From NCBI GenBank assembly GCA_003978765.1, contig QNYO01000036.1, positions 1 to 38,872 on the forward strand: a DNA stretch of 38,872 bases, read 5' to 3'. Made by a program: the position numbers and the translations under genes. The stretch comes from Hydrogenimonas sp. (lineage in GTDB: Bacteria; Campylobacterota; Campylobacteria; Campylobacterales; Hydrogenimonadaceae). Of this stretch, positions 8,383 to 16,909 are shown in pieces. Position 1 is the stretch's first letter, and the number at the start of each line of letters is the position of its first letter. The notes beneath the pieces were generated by a model. That model ran no database searches. It worked only from the letters and a program-made list of their open reading frames with translations, and was not told where the DNA came from.

Positions 8383-9939
8383 TTAAATCCCCTCACAACT
8401 CTCAATCTGACAATCAGATGGAAGCATAGAGAGGTAGCTATTGAGTGCACCGATATAGGCTTTTGCACTTGCAAGCATTGTATCGATGCTCAGACCATGA
8501 CCAATCACGGCACTCTTACTCTCATCAAACTGAACATTCACAACCACTTTGGCCAAAGCATCTTTTCCTTGACTCACAGCCTCAACCCGATAATCTTTCA
8601 AAATGCCCGAATGACCACTAATGCGATCAATCGTTTTAAAGATCGCATCAATGGTTCCATCACCAATCCCTGCATCGGTAATCTCTTCACCATTATGGCG
8701 AATGGTGACCGCTGCACTCGGTACACCAGATGAACAGTCAGCAATCTGAAGACCAACAAGCTCATAGGTTTGTGGGATATTGGTAATCTCATTGGCAATC
8801 AACATGCGAATATCATCATCAAAGATCTCTTTTTTCTTATCGGCAAGGACTTTAAAACGCTCAAAGGCTCTATTCATATCTTCAGGACTCAAATCGAATC
8901 CAAGTGCTTCAAGACGCTCTTTGAAAGCATGACGACCAGAGTGTTTTCCCAAGACGATGCGGTTATTTTTTTCAAGACCAATATCCTCGGCACGCATAAT
9001 CTCATAGGTCTCTTGACACTTCAAGACACCATCTTGGTGGATACCACTCTCATGGGCAAAGGCATTTTTACCCACAATCGCTTTGTTAGGCTGTGGTTCA
9101 ATACCAGTAATCGCTGCGACCAAACGACTCGTTGGATAGATCTCTTTAGTATTGATACCTGTTTCAATCCCTTCAAAGATATCTGAACGGGTACGCATCG
9201 CCATTACAACCTCTTCAAGGGCGGCATTACCTGCTCGCTCCCCAAGACCATTGATTGTACACTCAATCTGCTTGGCACCATTCATCACTGAAAAGAGAGA
9301 GTTGGCAACCGCAAGACCAAGGTCATTATGACAATGAACCGAAATAATCGCACGCTCACCCACATGCTCATAAAGCTCTTTCACCATCGCACCCATCTCT
9401 TGTGGCAAACGGTACCCTACGGTATCGGGAATATTCAATGTGGTCGCACCCGCTTCAATGACAGCATCAAGAATCTCTTTCAAAAACGGCATTTCACTGC
9501 GTCCTGCATCTTCACAGCTAAACTCGACATCATCGGTAAAGGTTTTTGCCAACTTTACAGCCTCTACCGCACGTCGAATCACTTCATCGGGACGCATTTT
9601 GAGTTTATGCTCCATGTGGATGGGGCTTGTTGCAATAAAGGTATGAATCCGTTTATGGTTGGCATGGGCAAGTGCTTCACCTGCTTGTACAATATCACGC
9701 TCAACGGCACGTGCCAATGAACAGACCGTACTCTTATCAACCACTTCACAAATGCGTCGTATCGCATCAAAATCGCCAGGACTTGCGGCGGCAAAACCGG
9801 CTTCAATAATATCGACACCAAGCTTTTGCAACTGGATTGCAATCTTGATCTTCTCTTCGGTATTCATTGAAGCACCAGGACTCTGCTCCCCATCACGCAA
9901 TGTTGTATCAAATATATAAATACGTTTACTCTCTTTCAT
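8383..9939 (-). CDS. leuA: 2-isopropylmalate synthase
   Basis: This 518-residue cytoplasmic enzyme condenses acetyl-CoA with 2-oxoisovalerate in the first committed step of leucine synthesis. Motifs seen are the DRE-TIM signature [12 protein letters not shown] at the N-terminus, the metal-binding HCHND (in [16 protein letters not shown]), the [10 protein letters not shown] segment and GKHSGRHAF. The C-terminal 120 residues match the LeuA allosteric (leucine-binding) domain, with [12 protein letters not shown] and [13 protein letters not shown]. Residue pattern and length favour LeuA over homocitrate or citramalate synthase. I place the start at 9939 because AAGGA lies 8 bases before it; the ATG at 9948 has its ribosome-binding site too close. 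A small ORF with its own promoter lies upstream. Confidence 0.95.
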   Translation of the reverse strand: MKESKRIYIFDTTLRDGEQSPGASMNTEEKIKIAIQLQKLGVDIIEAGFAAASPGDFDAIRRICEVVDKSTVCSLARAVERDIVQAGEALAHANHKRIHTFIATSPIHMEHKLKMRPDEVIRRAVEAVKLAKTFTDDVEFSCEDAGRSEMPFLKEILDAVIEAGATTLNIPDTVGYRLPQEMGAMVKELYEHVGERAIISVHCHNDLGLAVANSLFSVMNGAKQIECTINGLGERAGNAALEEVVMAMRTRSDIFEGIETGINTKEIYPTSRLVAAITGIEPQPNKAIVGKNAFAHESGIHQDGVLKCQETYEIMRAEDIGLEKNNRIVLGKHSGRHAFKERLEALGFDLSPEDMNRAFERFKVLADKKKEIFDDDIRMLIANEITNIPQTYELVGLQIADCSSGVPSAAVTIRHNGEEITDAGIGDGTIDAIFKTIDRISGHSGILKDYRVEAVSQGKDALAKVVVNVQFDESKSAVIGHGLSIDTMLASAKAYIGALNSYLSMLPSDCQIESCEGI

Positions 9940-10021
9940 ATTGGTCATCCTTCAGTATCATTATCATTTTGTTAGTAAAAATAGAACAGTGGTTGTGTAG
10001 ATTGTATGCAGATCAGCAGTA

Positions 10022-10102
10022 TCAAGATAGGAGAGTATTTTTAATTTCGATTTTCGGCAAATGTTTGATCGCCTTTATACGGCCGATCTCAGTTCCGTGC
10101 AT
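10022..10102 (-). CDS. Small ORF (26 codons) upstream of leuA, possible leader peptide
   Basis: The frame has a start ATG at 10102 preceded by a very strong Shine-Dalgarno (AAGGAAGGAG) and an extended -10 box 26 bases upstream. It encodes a basic peptide beginning MHGTEIGRIK and ending in NTLLS, with adjacent Leu codons CTC CTA near the stop. It ends 82 bases before the leuA start. The strong initiation signals make translation likely. It could be a leader peptide for leuA, a short independent protein, or a relic. Only three Leu codons are present and no clear attenuator hairpin with a U-tract was found, so attenuation is speculative. Confidence 0.45.
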   Translation of the reverse strand: MHGTEIGRIKAIKHLPKIEIKNTLLS

Positions 10103-10128
10103 AGTATCTCCTTCCTTTTATTCATAAA

Positions 10129-10137
10129 AGTATACCA
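10129..10137 (-). promoter_or_regulatory. Extended -10 promoter of the small ORF/leuA transcript
   Basis: On the minus strand TGGTATACT is an extended -10 element (TGn + TATACT), ending 26 bases before the small ORF start. A T-run sits about 16 bases further upstream, in line with the weak -35 boxes of Campylobacterota promoters. Confidence 0.45.
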
Positions 10138-10161
10138 TATATCATAGAACAAAAAAGAGCT

Positions 10162-10899
10162 CTACTCCATATCATGAGATGATCTGAGTCGTCGCTTTGT
10201 CATCAAGGTATAGAGTGCCCGTCCAATTCCCCAAACAATATAGAGTGATACCAGAAGTGTAAACCCCTCTACAGGATAGAGATAGATCAAAGAGGCGACA
10301 ATAATCAATAGAATCAAGGCTTTGGTCACGATCGGTCGTTCTAAATTGATCTTTTTAAAGCTTGGATAACGGATATTGCTCACCATTAAAAGAGAGATCA
10401 AAAGGACGGCAACAAGAAGAAGCCAACGATACCCCTCAAGTATTTGATAACGTTCAAACATTAATACCCAAATCGATACAAATATGGCAGCCATTGGAAT
10501 CGGTACGCCGATAAAAACAGTGGGATCAGTCTTAGGACTCATCACATTAAATCGGGCAAGACGCACGGCACCAAAAATAATGTAGAGTGCCATCACCAAA
10601 ATACCAAAACGACCATAACTCTGTCCAACAAAAAAATAGATGAGTATCGCTGGTGCCACACCAAAAGCGACAATATCGGCAAGTGAATCAAATTCCACAC
10701 CAAATCGACTCGTGGTGTGTGTCAGTCGTGCGATACGGCCATCAAGCCCATCAAAGAGGAGTGAAAGGAAAATAAGCCACGCCGACTTTTCATAGTCACC
10801 TTGCACCGCCGAAACAATCGCAAGAACTGCTGTAAAGATTGAAGCGGCAGTAAAAAGGTTTGGAAGAATATAGATAAGTTGAAAGGAGCGACCAGGCAT
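10162..10899 (-). CDS. pssA: CDP-diacylglycerol-serine O-phosphatidyltransferase (phosphatidylserine synthase)
   Basis: This 245-residue integral inner-membrane enzyme joins CDP-diacylglycerol and serine to make phosphatidylserine, the precursor of phosphatidylethanolamine. The CDP-alcohol phosphotransferase signature DG..AR........G...D...D is intact (DGLDGRIARLTHTTSRFGVEFDSLAD). Several hydrophobic helices follow, consistent with the type II PssA of Gram-positive bacteria and Campylobacterota rather than the E. coli type. The ATG overlaps the stop of the Psd-like gene upstream (TAATG), so the two are translationally coupled. Confidence 0.93.
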   Translation of the reverse strand: MPGRSFQLIYILPNLFTAASIFTAVLAIVSAVQGDYEKSAWLIFLSLLFDGLDGRIARLTHTTSRFGVEFDSLADIVAFGVAPAILIYFFVGQSYGRFGILVMALYIIFGAVRLARFNVMSPKTDPTVFIGVPIPMAAIFVSIWVLMFERYQILEGYRWLLLVAVLLISLLMVSNIRYPSFKKINLERPIVTKALILLIIVASLIYLYPVEGFTLLVSLYIVWGIGRALYTLMTKRRLRSSHDME

Positions 10900-11522
10900 T
10901 AAGATGCCCTGCGTGCAATCACAGAGTAGCCCCCCATTACCTGATCACCTGGCGAAACCTCTATCTTGACTTCAGAAGGAATGAGAAGCTCCACATAGCC
11001 ATCTGTCAAATGGGCTTGAATATCACCAACTTCAACATCCCCCACATGACAAAAGCGTAGAAGTGAGAATGCATAGAGACCACACTGCAGACGCATCGTA
11101 ACACTCTCATCATACCACTGATAATCGATGCTCATCTGTTCATTCAAAGAGAGACTCTTTTTATCATGTAGTGAGAGAAAGAGACCATGGCGTACATCAC
11201 TCTTTTGAAGAGAACCAGAGAGTGGTGCTCGTACAACACTACTATCAAAAAGCCCCTTTTTAAAACGGAGCCGCATCATCCCATTCACATCCGTTTCAAC
11301 TGTTTCAAGTACACCATCGACTGGCGCAATCAACAGATTCTCTGACTGCTCAAAAGGTACGCGCTTAGGAATATAAAAGAGTGCAGCCACTCCAGCACTT
11401 AGAGCTAATAAGAAGAGATTGAGCACCACTTCATCACTCAAGATAAGAACAAAAAGGGTCACCCCCCAAATAGGGAGAATGATTCGCCAAGCATCTGGAA
11501 GGACTCTTCCATAACTTTTCAT
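10899..11522 (-). CDS. Phosphatidylserine decarboxylase homologue lacking catalytic residues
   Basis: The 207-residue protein has two N-terminal membrane helices (about residues 12-50) and then the fold of the short Psd/archaetidylserine-decarboxylase type: LIAPVDG near 64-70, VRAPLSG near 97-103, and a C-terminal P.E....GD.V.GGYSVIA. In active members the middle block reads DVHVNR and the C-terminal one contains FGS, whose Ser becomes the pyruvoyl group. Here these read DSSVVR (93-98) and LTDGYVELLIP (172-182), so both the catalytic His and the Gly-Ser cleavage site are absent. The gene sits between ftsH and pssA with overlaps on both sides. A structural or regulatory role in phospholipid synthesis is inference. 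Confidence 0.75.
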   Translation of the reverse strand: MKSYGRVLPDAWRIILPIWGVTLFVLILSDEVVLNLFLLALSAGVAALFYIPKRVPFEQSENLLIAPVDGVLETVETDVNGMMRLRFKKGLFDSSVVRAPLSGSLQKSDVRHGLFLSLHDKKSLSLNEQMSIDYQWYDESVTMRLQCGLYAFSLLRFCHVGDVEVGDIQAHLTDGYVELLIPSEVKIEVSPGDQVMGGYSVIARRAS

Positions 11523-13513
11523 GACTGACCCTTCTCCTCTTCTCTCTCTTCATCACGCTTAATTGCTTCATAGAGTGCTTCATCACGCTCCACACTCTGA
11601 AGCTTCGATTCGATACCGTTTCGCTCTTCAAAGGATCGGATAATTTCACGCACTCTCGTACCCTCAATGGTCTCAACTTTGAAAAGCTCTTCAACAATCT
11701 CTTCAATTGCCTCTCGATACTCTTCAAGGCGTGCAACGACATGTTTATAGCGCTCATTCAAGAAGTTACGGATAAACTCATCCATCTCTTCTGCTGTCTT
11801 TTCACTATAATCCTTTTGGCTCATACCATTGCCCAAGAACATATTGCTCTGCTTCTCAAGCACCATCAAGCCTGCCACATCACTCATACCATAGAGTCCT
11901 ACCATCGATTTGACAATATCGGTTGCACGCTCAAGGTCATTGCTCGCACCGGTTGATATCTCTTTGATAAAGACCTCCTCTGCGGCACGTCCACCAAGAA
12001 GCGTATCGACCTCTGCCACAAGCTCATGCTTCTGCATCAAATACTTATTCTCTTCTGGTGTATTGAGGGTATAACCGAGTGCCGCAAGCCCTCTTGGAAT
12101 AATCGAAACTTTTGAAACTCTTTTCGCACCTGGTGTTGTCTCAGCAATCAGTGCATGACCACTCTCATGATAGGCAACAATACGCTTCTCTTTTGGAGAG
12201 ATACGGCGTGATTTCTTCTCAAGACCTGCAATTGCCCGTTCAACCGCTTCAAGGAAATCTTCTTGTTCGACATGATCTTTATTTTTACGCCCTGCAAGCA
12301 GTGCCGCTTCATTGACAATATTGGCAAGATCAGCACCTGCCAATCCAGCTGTCAAACGTGCAATCTCTTCGATTTTCACATCAGGTGACATCTTAATATG
12401 CTTCACATGGACATGCAAAATTTTGATACGCCCTTCAAAGTCTGGTTTATCAACCAGAACCTGACGGTCAAAACGACCAGGACGTAGAAGTGCCGGATCG
12501 AGAACTTCTGGACGGTTGGTTGCAGCAAGGACAATAATTGGTGTATCAGAGCTAAAACCATCCATCTCCGCAAGTAGCTGGTTGAGTGTCTGTTCACGCT
12601 CATCATTTCCACCAAGCTGACCACTTGCGGCACGGCTCTTTCCGATGGCATCGATCTCATCGATAAAGATAATCGCTGGAGCATCCTTTTTCGCCTGCTC
12701 AAAAAGATCACGAACACGTGCTGCACCCACACCAACAAACATCTCAATAAAGCTTGAACCACTCACAGAGAAGAATGGTACACTTGCTTCACCTGCCACC
12801 GCTTTGGCAAGGAGTGTTTTACCTGTACCTGGAGGACCTACTAAGAGGACACCTTTAGGAATCTTAGCACCCAAACGAATATAACGCTCGGGGTACTTAA
12901 GAAACTCCACAATCTCCATAACTTCTTCTTTGGCCTCTTCAACACCTGCTACATCATCAAACTTCACATTTGGCTTCTCGGCATTAACCAGTTTCTTCGC
13001 ACTGCCCATGCCTAAGATACCACCACCCATATTTTTTTGCATACGGCTTGCTAAGAACATCCAGATACCAAAGAAGATGATAATTGGAAGCACCCAGCCA
13101 AAGAGGACTTCACCCAGCCAATTGCTTTCACTATAACCGCTATACTCAACCCCCATCTTATCAAGAAGAGGAATCAGCGTGCTATCTTCACCAACCTTCT
13201 TAGCAATATAGAGTGTTTTAAATCCACCCTCGTTGGCTACCGCTTTGATCGTTGTCTGTCCAATCGATACAAAGCGAACTTTGCCCTCTTTAATCATCTT
13301 CTTTAGATCGCTATATGGAACTGTCTTTGTCTGTGCAATCGGTGTTGATCCTAATGCATTGGGATTTTGTGCCCCAAACTCTCCATTTTGTGGATCAATA
13401 AAACTCTTGAAGAGCACGATAATCAGTAGCGAAAAGATTGCAAAAGTCAACAGAGGATTTCGATTAAAGAAATTCTGATTATTTGGATCTTTTTTTGGAT
13501 TTTTACCCGCCAT
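11519..13513 (-). CDS. ftsH: ATP-dependent zinc metalloprotease FtsH
   Basis: This 664-residue membrane-bound AAA+ protease forms hexamers that degrade misfolded membrane proteins and regulatory targets. An N-terminal membrane helix (about 26-46), a periplasmic domain and a second helix (about 130-155) precede the AAA module with Walker A GPPGTGKT, Walker [12 protein letters not shown], pore loop motif FVGVG and the second region of homology ([20 protein letters not shown]). The protease domain has the zinc motif HESGH (HExxH). Length is typical. The start has AAGGATAACA before it, 2 bases after the prmA stop; its own stop overlaps the Psd-like gene start by 4 bases, so this is a tight operon. 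Confidence 0.97.
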   Translation of the reverse strand: MAGKNPKKDPNNQNFFNRNPLLTFAIFSLLIIVLFKSFIDPQNGEFGAQNPNALGSTPIAQTKTVPYSDLKKMIKEGKVRFVSIGQTTIKAVANEGGFKTLYIAKKVGEDSTLIPLLDKMGVEYSGYSESNWLGEVLFGWVLPIIIFFGIWMFLASRMQKNMGGGILGMGSAKKLVNAEKPNVKFDDVAGVEEAKEEVMEIVEFLKYPERYIRLGAKIPKGVLLVGPPGTGKTLLAKAVAGEASVPFFSVSGSSFIEMFVGVGAARVRDLFEQAKKDAPAIIFIDEIDAIGKSRAASGQLGGNDEREQTLNQLLAEMDGFSSDTPIIVLAATNRPEVLDPALLRPGRFDRQVLVDKPDFEGRIKILHVHVKHIKMSPDVKIEEIARLTAGLAGADLANIVNEAALLAGRKNKDHVEQEDFLEAVERAIAGLEKKSRRISPKEKRIVAYHESGHALIAETTPGAKRVSKVSIIPRGLAALGYTLNTPEENKYLMQKHELVAEVDTLLGGRAAEEVFIKEISTGASNDLERATDIVKSMVGLYGMSDVAGLMVLEKQSNMFLGNGMSQKDYSEKTAEEMDEFIRNFLNERYKHVVARLEEYREAIEEIVEELFKVETIEGTRVREIIRSFEERNGIESKLQSVERDEALYEAIKRDEEREEEKGQS

Positions 13514-13515
13514 TG

Positions 13516-14349
13516 TTATCCTTGTTTTCTATAAATTTTTGTACGCCACTCATTGTTGGCAATCGTTTCAAGAAGCTCTAGATCATTAAAAGCCTCTTCG
13601 CTCATCTTCTCTTTTGTATCGAGTATCCCTGAAAGGATCAATAGTCCACCCTCTTTAGTCCGTTTTTTTAAGTCTTTGGCAATCATTCGTAATACATCGG
13701 CAACGATATTAGCGACTACCACATTATAGGACTTTTGTGTACCCGGTGCGGAACCCTCCCAGATGGCACCCAACGATTGATGATTCAGAGCAAAATTCTT
13801 CTGTGCATTCTCAACCGCTAATGGATCGGTATCACATGCATCGACCTGAGCACCTAGCATGGCTGCTGCAATGCCAAGAATACCGCTTCCACACCCAACA
13901 TCTAAGAGGCTATCCCCCGGTTTGACATACTCACTAATCGCTTTAAGACAACTTGATGTTGTTTCATGGTGTCCCGATCCAAAAGCGAGTGCAGGATCGA
14001 TCATAATATTCCTCTTGCCATCTTTGGGGGCTTCCCAACTTGGATAAACATAAAAATCACCCACTTCAACGGGGCGTATCGCTTCACGATACTTTGCAAT
14101 CCAGTCAACATTTTCTTTGACTGTTATTGCTGTATCAACCTTAATCTCTTCTCCAAGCTTCTCAGAGAGAGCTTCTCCAAAGACTTTTGCCCCCCATGCC
14201 ACTTCATCTAACGCCTCTTCAGAGCGTAAAATGAGTGAAGTCTCAGTAATCTCAATAGTATCTGGGAAGAGTGTTTGGATAAAATCGAGGAAAAGATCAA
14301 GATGGTTGGATGGTGTAATGGTTAGTTCATAATAGGTATCATTCATCAT
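13516..14349 (-). CDS. prmA: Ribosomal protein L11 methyltransferase
   Basis: This 277-residue cytoplasmic SAM-dependent enzyme trimethylates ribosomal protein L11. The C-terminal Rossmann domain shows the diagnostic PrmA motifs: MIDPALAFGSGHHETT, then the SAM-binding LLDVGCGSGILGIAAAMLGA, DTDPLAVENA and VVANIVADVL. The N-terminal 90 residues form the smaller substrate-recognition domain. Its start codon has no good Shine-Dalgarno of its own and overlaps the stop of a short upstream ORF by ATGA, which suggests translational coupling. ftsH follows 2 bases after its stop, an order known in other Campylobacterota. Confidence 0.93.
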   Translation of the reverse strand: MMNDTYYELTITPSNHLDLFLDFIQTLFPDTIEITETSLILRSEEALDEVAWGAKVFGEALSEKLGEEIKVDTAITVKENVDWIAKYREAIRPVEVGDFYVYPSWEAPKDGKRNIMIDPALAFGSGHHETTSSCLKAISEYVKPGDSLLDVGCGSGILGIAAAMLGAQVDACDTDPLAVENAQKNFALNHQSLGAIWEGSAPGTQKSYNVVVANIVADVLRMIAKDLKKRTKEGGLLILSGILDTKEKMSEEAFNDLELLETIANNEWRTKIYRKQG

Positions 14350-14456
14350 GACTGACCACTAACTTGAAAGATCATTCTATGGTGATCATAGACAATACAC
14401 CATTCCATCTTCTCTCTTTTCACTCTATCATACGCATCAACCGCCAACATTCTCAA
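14346..14456 (-). CDS. Small ORF (36 aa) translationally coupled to prmA
   Basis: The frame opens with TTG at 14456, 7 bases after AAGGA, and its TGA stop overlaps the prmA ATG (ATGA). An internal ATG at 14450 is the alternative start but is badly spaced. The peptide reads RMLAVDAYDRVKREK, then a MEWCIVYDHHRMIFQ core with beta-strand character. A -10 like box lies 34 bases before the TTG. Because prmA lacks its own ribosome-binding site, this ORF could serve to deliver ribosomes to prmA. Chance occurrence is possible at this length; family unknown. Confidence 0.4.
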   Translation of the reverse strand: MRMLAVDAYDRVKREKMEWCIVYDHHRMIFQVSGQS

Positions 14457-14489
14457 ATAGAATTCCTTCTCTTATCTTTTCTTGTAGCT

Positions 14490-14495
14490 ATTTTA
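14490..14495 (-). promoter_or_regulatory. Possible -10 box of the prmA-ftsH operon
   Basis: TAAAAT on the minus strand (within CGATAAAATAGC) stands 34 bases upstream of the small TTG-start ORF coupled to prmA. No convincing -35 box is visible. Confidence 0.3.
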
Positions 14496-14550
14496 TCGTG
14501 TGGACTATTTAAAGGAGTTTAAGGTTTTTGGGTGTAATCAATGATCGATC

Positions 14551-14567
14551 CAAGCCCAAAAGGCTTG
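14551..14567 (-). terminator. Small hairpin after hisA
   Basis: A 6-bp stem (CAAGCC / GGCTTG) with a short loop lies directly behind the hisA stop codon. No U-tract follows, so termination strength is doubtful. Confidence 0.3.
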
Positions 14568-14569
14568 AA

Positions 14570-15280
14570 TCATCGCACCAAATCAAAGGCTTGACGAAGA
14601 TCGATCGTCCCTTCATAGAAGGCTTTACCAACAATCACACCTGCCACCTTATTGGTTGCAAGGAGTGCTTCAATATCACTCAGATCTTTCACTCCACCAC
14701 TTGCAATCGTATCAATACCACTTGCTTCAGCGATGCTCACAGTAAAGTCAACATTCACACCTGACAATGTACCATCCCGTCCAACATCGGTACAAATAAT
14801 CGCCTCAACACCACAGTCGGCAAAGGCTTTTGCGAGTGTCGTTGCTTTCATTTGGCTCACTTCAGCCCACCCCTCAACAGCGACATAACCATCCACTGCA
14901 TCAATACCGACGGCAATCGGATACTTCGCTGCCATCGCTTTAACAAAGTCAGGGTCTTTGACAGCAATTGAACCAAGAATTAAACGATCAATGCCAAGAT
15001 CAAGGTAACGCTTAATCGTCTCTTCATCACGAATACCGCCACCCAACTCCATCTTAAGATTACAGTGCTTACGAATCTTCTCAATCTGTTCAAGGTTTTT
15101 TGGTTCTCCTGCAAAAGCACCGTTCAAATCGACAAGATGGAGCCATTTTGATCCCATCTCTTCGAATGCTTTGGCAATCTGCCACGGCTCGTCACTATAA
15201 ATTTTTGCACTCTCCATCAACCCTTTGGTCAGACGCACTGCCTTTCCATCTTTTAGATCGATCGCTGGTAAAATTTCCAT
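14570..15280 (-). CDS. hisA: Phosphoribosylformimino-5-aminoimidazole carboxamide ribotide isomerase
   Basis: This 236-residue TIM-barrel enzyme carries out the Amadori rearrangement of ProFAR to PRFAR in histidine synthesis. Seen are the N-terminal [18 protein letters not shown] with the catalytic Asp, the mirrored phosphate-binding loops [11 protein letters not shown] and [15 protein letters not shown], and the second catalytic Asp in [13 protein letters not shown]. These features separate it from HisF. It starts in a TAATG overlap with hisH, so HisH and HisA are coupled. Confidence 0.95.
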   Translation of the reverse strand: MEILPAIDLKDGKAVRLTKGLMESAKIYSDEPWQIAKAFEEMGSKWLHLVDLNGAFAGEPKNLEQIEKIRKHCNLKMELGGGIRDEETIKRYLDLGIDRLILGSIAVKDPDFVKAMAAKYPIAVGIDAVDGYVAVEGWAEVSQMKATTLAKAFADCGVEAIICTDVGRDGTLSGVNVDFTVSIAEASGIDTIASGGVKDLSDIEALLATNKVAGVIVGKAFYEGTIDLRQAFDLVR

Positions 15281-15891
15281 TACAACTCCACAAAATTTTT
15301 CAAAATTTTCAGCCCATTTTCATGCGACTTCTCTGGATGGGGCTGAATACCAAAGATATTGCCATTTTGTACAGCACTCACAAACTCATACCCATATGCT
15401 GTCTTACCAATCACATACGCATCCGTCGTCACGGCATGATAGGAGTGGACAAAATAGAGATAAAAGGCTGAAGGAAGATTCTCAAATAGAGGTGTCTCTT
15501 TTGAGACAGAGAGCTCATTCCAACCCATATGGGGTACTTTATGGGGTGTTTCAAACTTTTTCACATCAAAAGGTACCACCTCACCTGGAATCAAGCCTAA
15601 CCCTTCATGCTCTCCAAACTCCAAACTTTTAGAAAAGAGCAACTGCATTCCCAAACAGATACCAAGCATCGGTTTACCACTTTTAGCAAATGCTTTGACA
15701 GCTTCATCCATGCCATTGTGTCGCAGATGCTCCATGGCATCCCCAAATGCTCCAACACCGGGAAGCAGTACCTTATCATACTCTTTAACAGCATCAGGAT
15801 CAGAGACCACTTCTGAAGCGGCACCAATCTTTTCTAAAGCATTACGGACACTTGCAAGATTGCCCATATTGTAGTCGATAATTGCGACCAT
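15280..15891 (-). CDS. hisH: Imidazole glycerol phosphate synthase, glutaminase subunit
   Basis: This 203-residue class I glutamine amidotransferase supplies ammonia to HisF in histidine and purine-linked synthesis. It begins with [22 protein letters not shown] and [12 protein letters not shown] (oxyanion strand), has the nucleophile Cys in [10 protein letters not shown], and the catalytic His-x-Glu in GIQPHPEKS. All three catalytic positions are intact. It overlaps the membrane-sensor gene upstream and hisA downstream (TAATG in both cases). hisF is not in the window. Confidence 0.95.
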   Translation of the reverse strand: MVAIIDYNMGNLASVRNALEKIGAASEVVSDPDAVKEYDKVLLPGVGAFGDAMEHLRHNGMDEAVKAFAKSGKPMLGICLGMQLLFSKSLEFGEHEGLGLIPGEVVPFDVKKFETPHKVPHMGWNELSVSKETPLFENLPSAFYLYFVHSYHAVTTDAYVIGKTAYGYEFVSAVQNGNIFGIQPHPEKSHENGLKILKNFVEL

Positions 15892-16790
15892 TACTCCCCT
15901 TTTCCAATACTACGCAGATAGAAAGCCAATCCAACCAGCAACATCGTCACACCACCAATCAAATAGACAGCATAGATCAATTTTTCGGGGTCGATTATAG
16001 CGAATTTAAAGACCAGCATCAAAGCCTCAATCGCCAAAGCAATAATGATCGAACCCAAAAAACGTACCATCGTCTTATGGATCTCATTATGCTCCGATTT
16101 GCGATGCTGTCCCAATACCTCCTCTTCAAAAATCGCTTTAACCAAATCAAAAATTGCCAAGGAGAGTGTCAGCAAAATGGTTGCTTCAAACATCTCCTTA
16201 ATATCGATATGCCAAATATTCAAATCGGTTGTAAAGAAGCTTTTGACACCATTAACAAAGAGGATCACTGCAACAGCAAACAAAGCTAATGAAAAGGCGG
16301 CATAATTAAAGCGTGAAAAGCGCCCAAAAGCGGTCTCTCCAGAGGCTGGATGTACCATATGGAGCAGTTTGCCCAATGGAATATCGATCGCAACAACATA
16401 CTGAAGTTGTCCTTTATCATTATAGACAGGATAGGCAGCTGTCACAACCAAAATACCATCAATCTTTGAAGGATAGGGATCGGTTAAGATACATCGCTTT
16501 TCGCGAACTGCACGATAGTAGTAGGCACGGTCAGCACGGTTTTCACCCTCACCTGTTCGATATTCAGGAGTATTACTAATATTTGGGATAACTTGTCGCC
16601 CTTTTGCATCCAAAATATAGAGGGTATCAATCTCGCGAACCTCTTTTTTAATCTTTTTCAAAGCCGATATGATCGTATCAAGACTTACCTCTGGTGTACG
16701 ATTGGGGATATTTCTTGAGAGTAGATAGCACAAATAGGCTCGTGCTTTTGTTCTAATCTCTGAAAACTGCTGAATCTCTTTAATAACCAT
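15891..16790 (-). CDS. PDC/Cache-type sensor domain membrane protein
   Basis: A 299-residue protein. A PDC/Cache-like sensor domain occupies about residues 30-145 (TLYILDAKGRQV, then ADRAYYYRAVREKRCILTDP, ILVVTAAYPVYNDKGQLQYVVAIDI), a pattern seen in ligand-sensing domains of chemoreceptors and histidine kinases. About four membrane helices follow (AAFSLALFAVAVILFV, ATILLTLSLAIFDLV, SIIIALAIEALMLVF, YAVYLIGGVTMLLVG). No output domain such as a kinase or GGDEF domain is present. I start it at the ATG at 16790, which has AGGAG 6 bases before it; an in-frame TTG at 16808 is less likely. It is coupled to hisH by TAATG. The ligand and function are unknown. Confidence 0.7.
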   Translation of the reverse strand: MVIKEIQQFSEIRTKARAYLCYLLSRNIPNRTPEVSLDTIISALKKIKKEVREIDTLYILDAKGRQVIPNISNTPEYRTGEGENRADRAYYYRAVREKRCILTDPYPSKIDGILVVTAAYPVYNDKGQLQYVVAIDIPLGKLLHMVHPASGETAFGRFSRFNYAAFSLALFAVAVILFVNGVKSFFTTDLNIWHIDIKEMFEATILLTLSLAIFDLVKAIFEEEVLGQHRKSEHNEIHKTMVRFLGSIIIALAIEALMLVFKFAIIDPEKLIYAVYLIGGVTMLLVGLAFYLRSIGKGE

Positions 16791-16881
16791 GCTATCTCCT
16801 CTATACAACTTTCATAAATGCTATTTTACCCTAATTGAAGATGGTATAAAAGTGAGAGAGAGGAGTAATTTATCGCCTTAA

Positions 16882-16903
16882 AGGGTGGTAGAGTAACCAC
16901 CCT
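16882..16903 (-). terminator. Hairpin terminator of the TraF-like gene
   Basis: A GC-rich 8-bp stem (AGGGTGGT / ACCACCCT) with a 6-base loop starts 7 bases after the stop codon of the TraF-like gene. The U-tract is short (TTTAAGG orientation), so it may be only partly efficient. Confidence 0.55.
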
Positions 16904-16909
16904 ACTCTT

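Noticed and set aside
8770-9186. 138-codon plus-strand frame opposite leuA
   Set aside because: It is an antisense shadow of a well-supported gene, with unlikely amino acid composition and no ribosome-binding site.
14379-14522. 47-codon plus-strand frame with a hydrophobic segment
   Set aside because: No Shine-Dalgarno, and it lies opposite the promoter and small ORF of the prmA operon.
16791-16808. Longer N-terminus of the PDC-sensor protein from a TTG start
   Set aside because: The TTG has no ribosome-binding site, and the AGGAG for the ATG at 16790 lies within this stretch.
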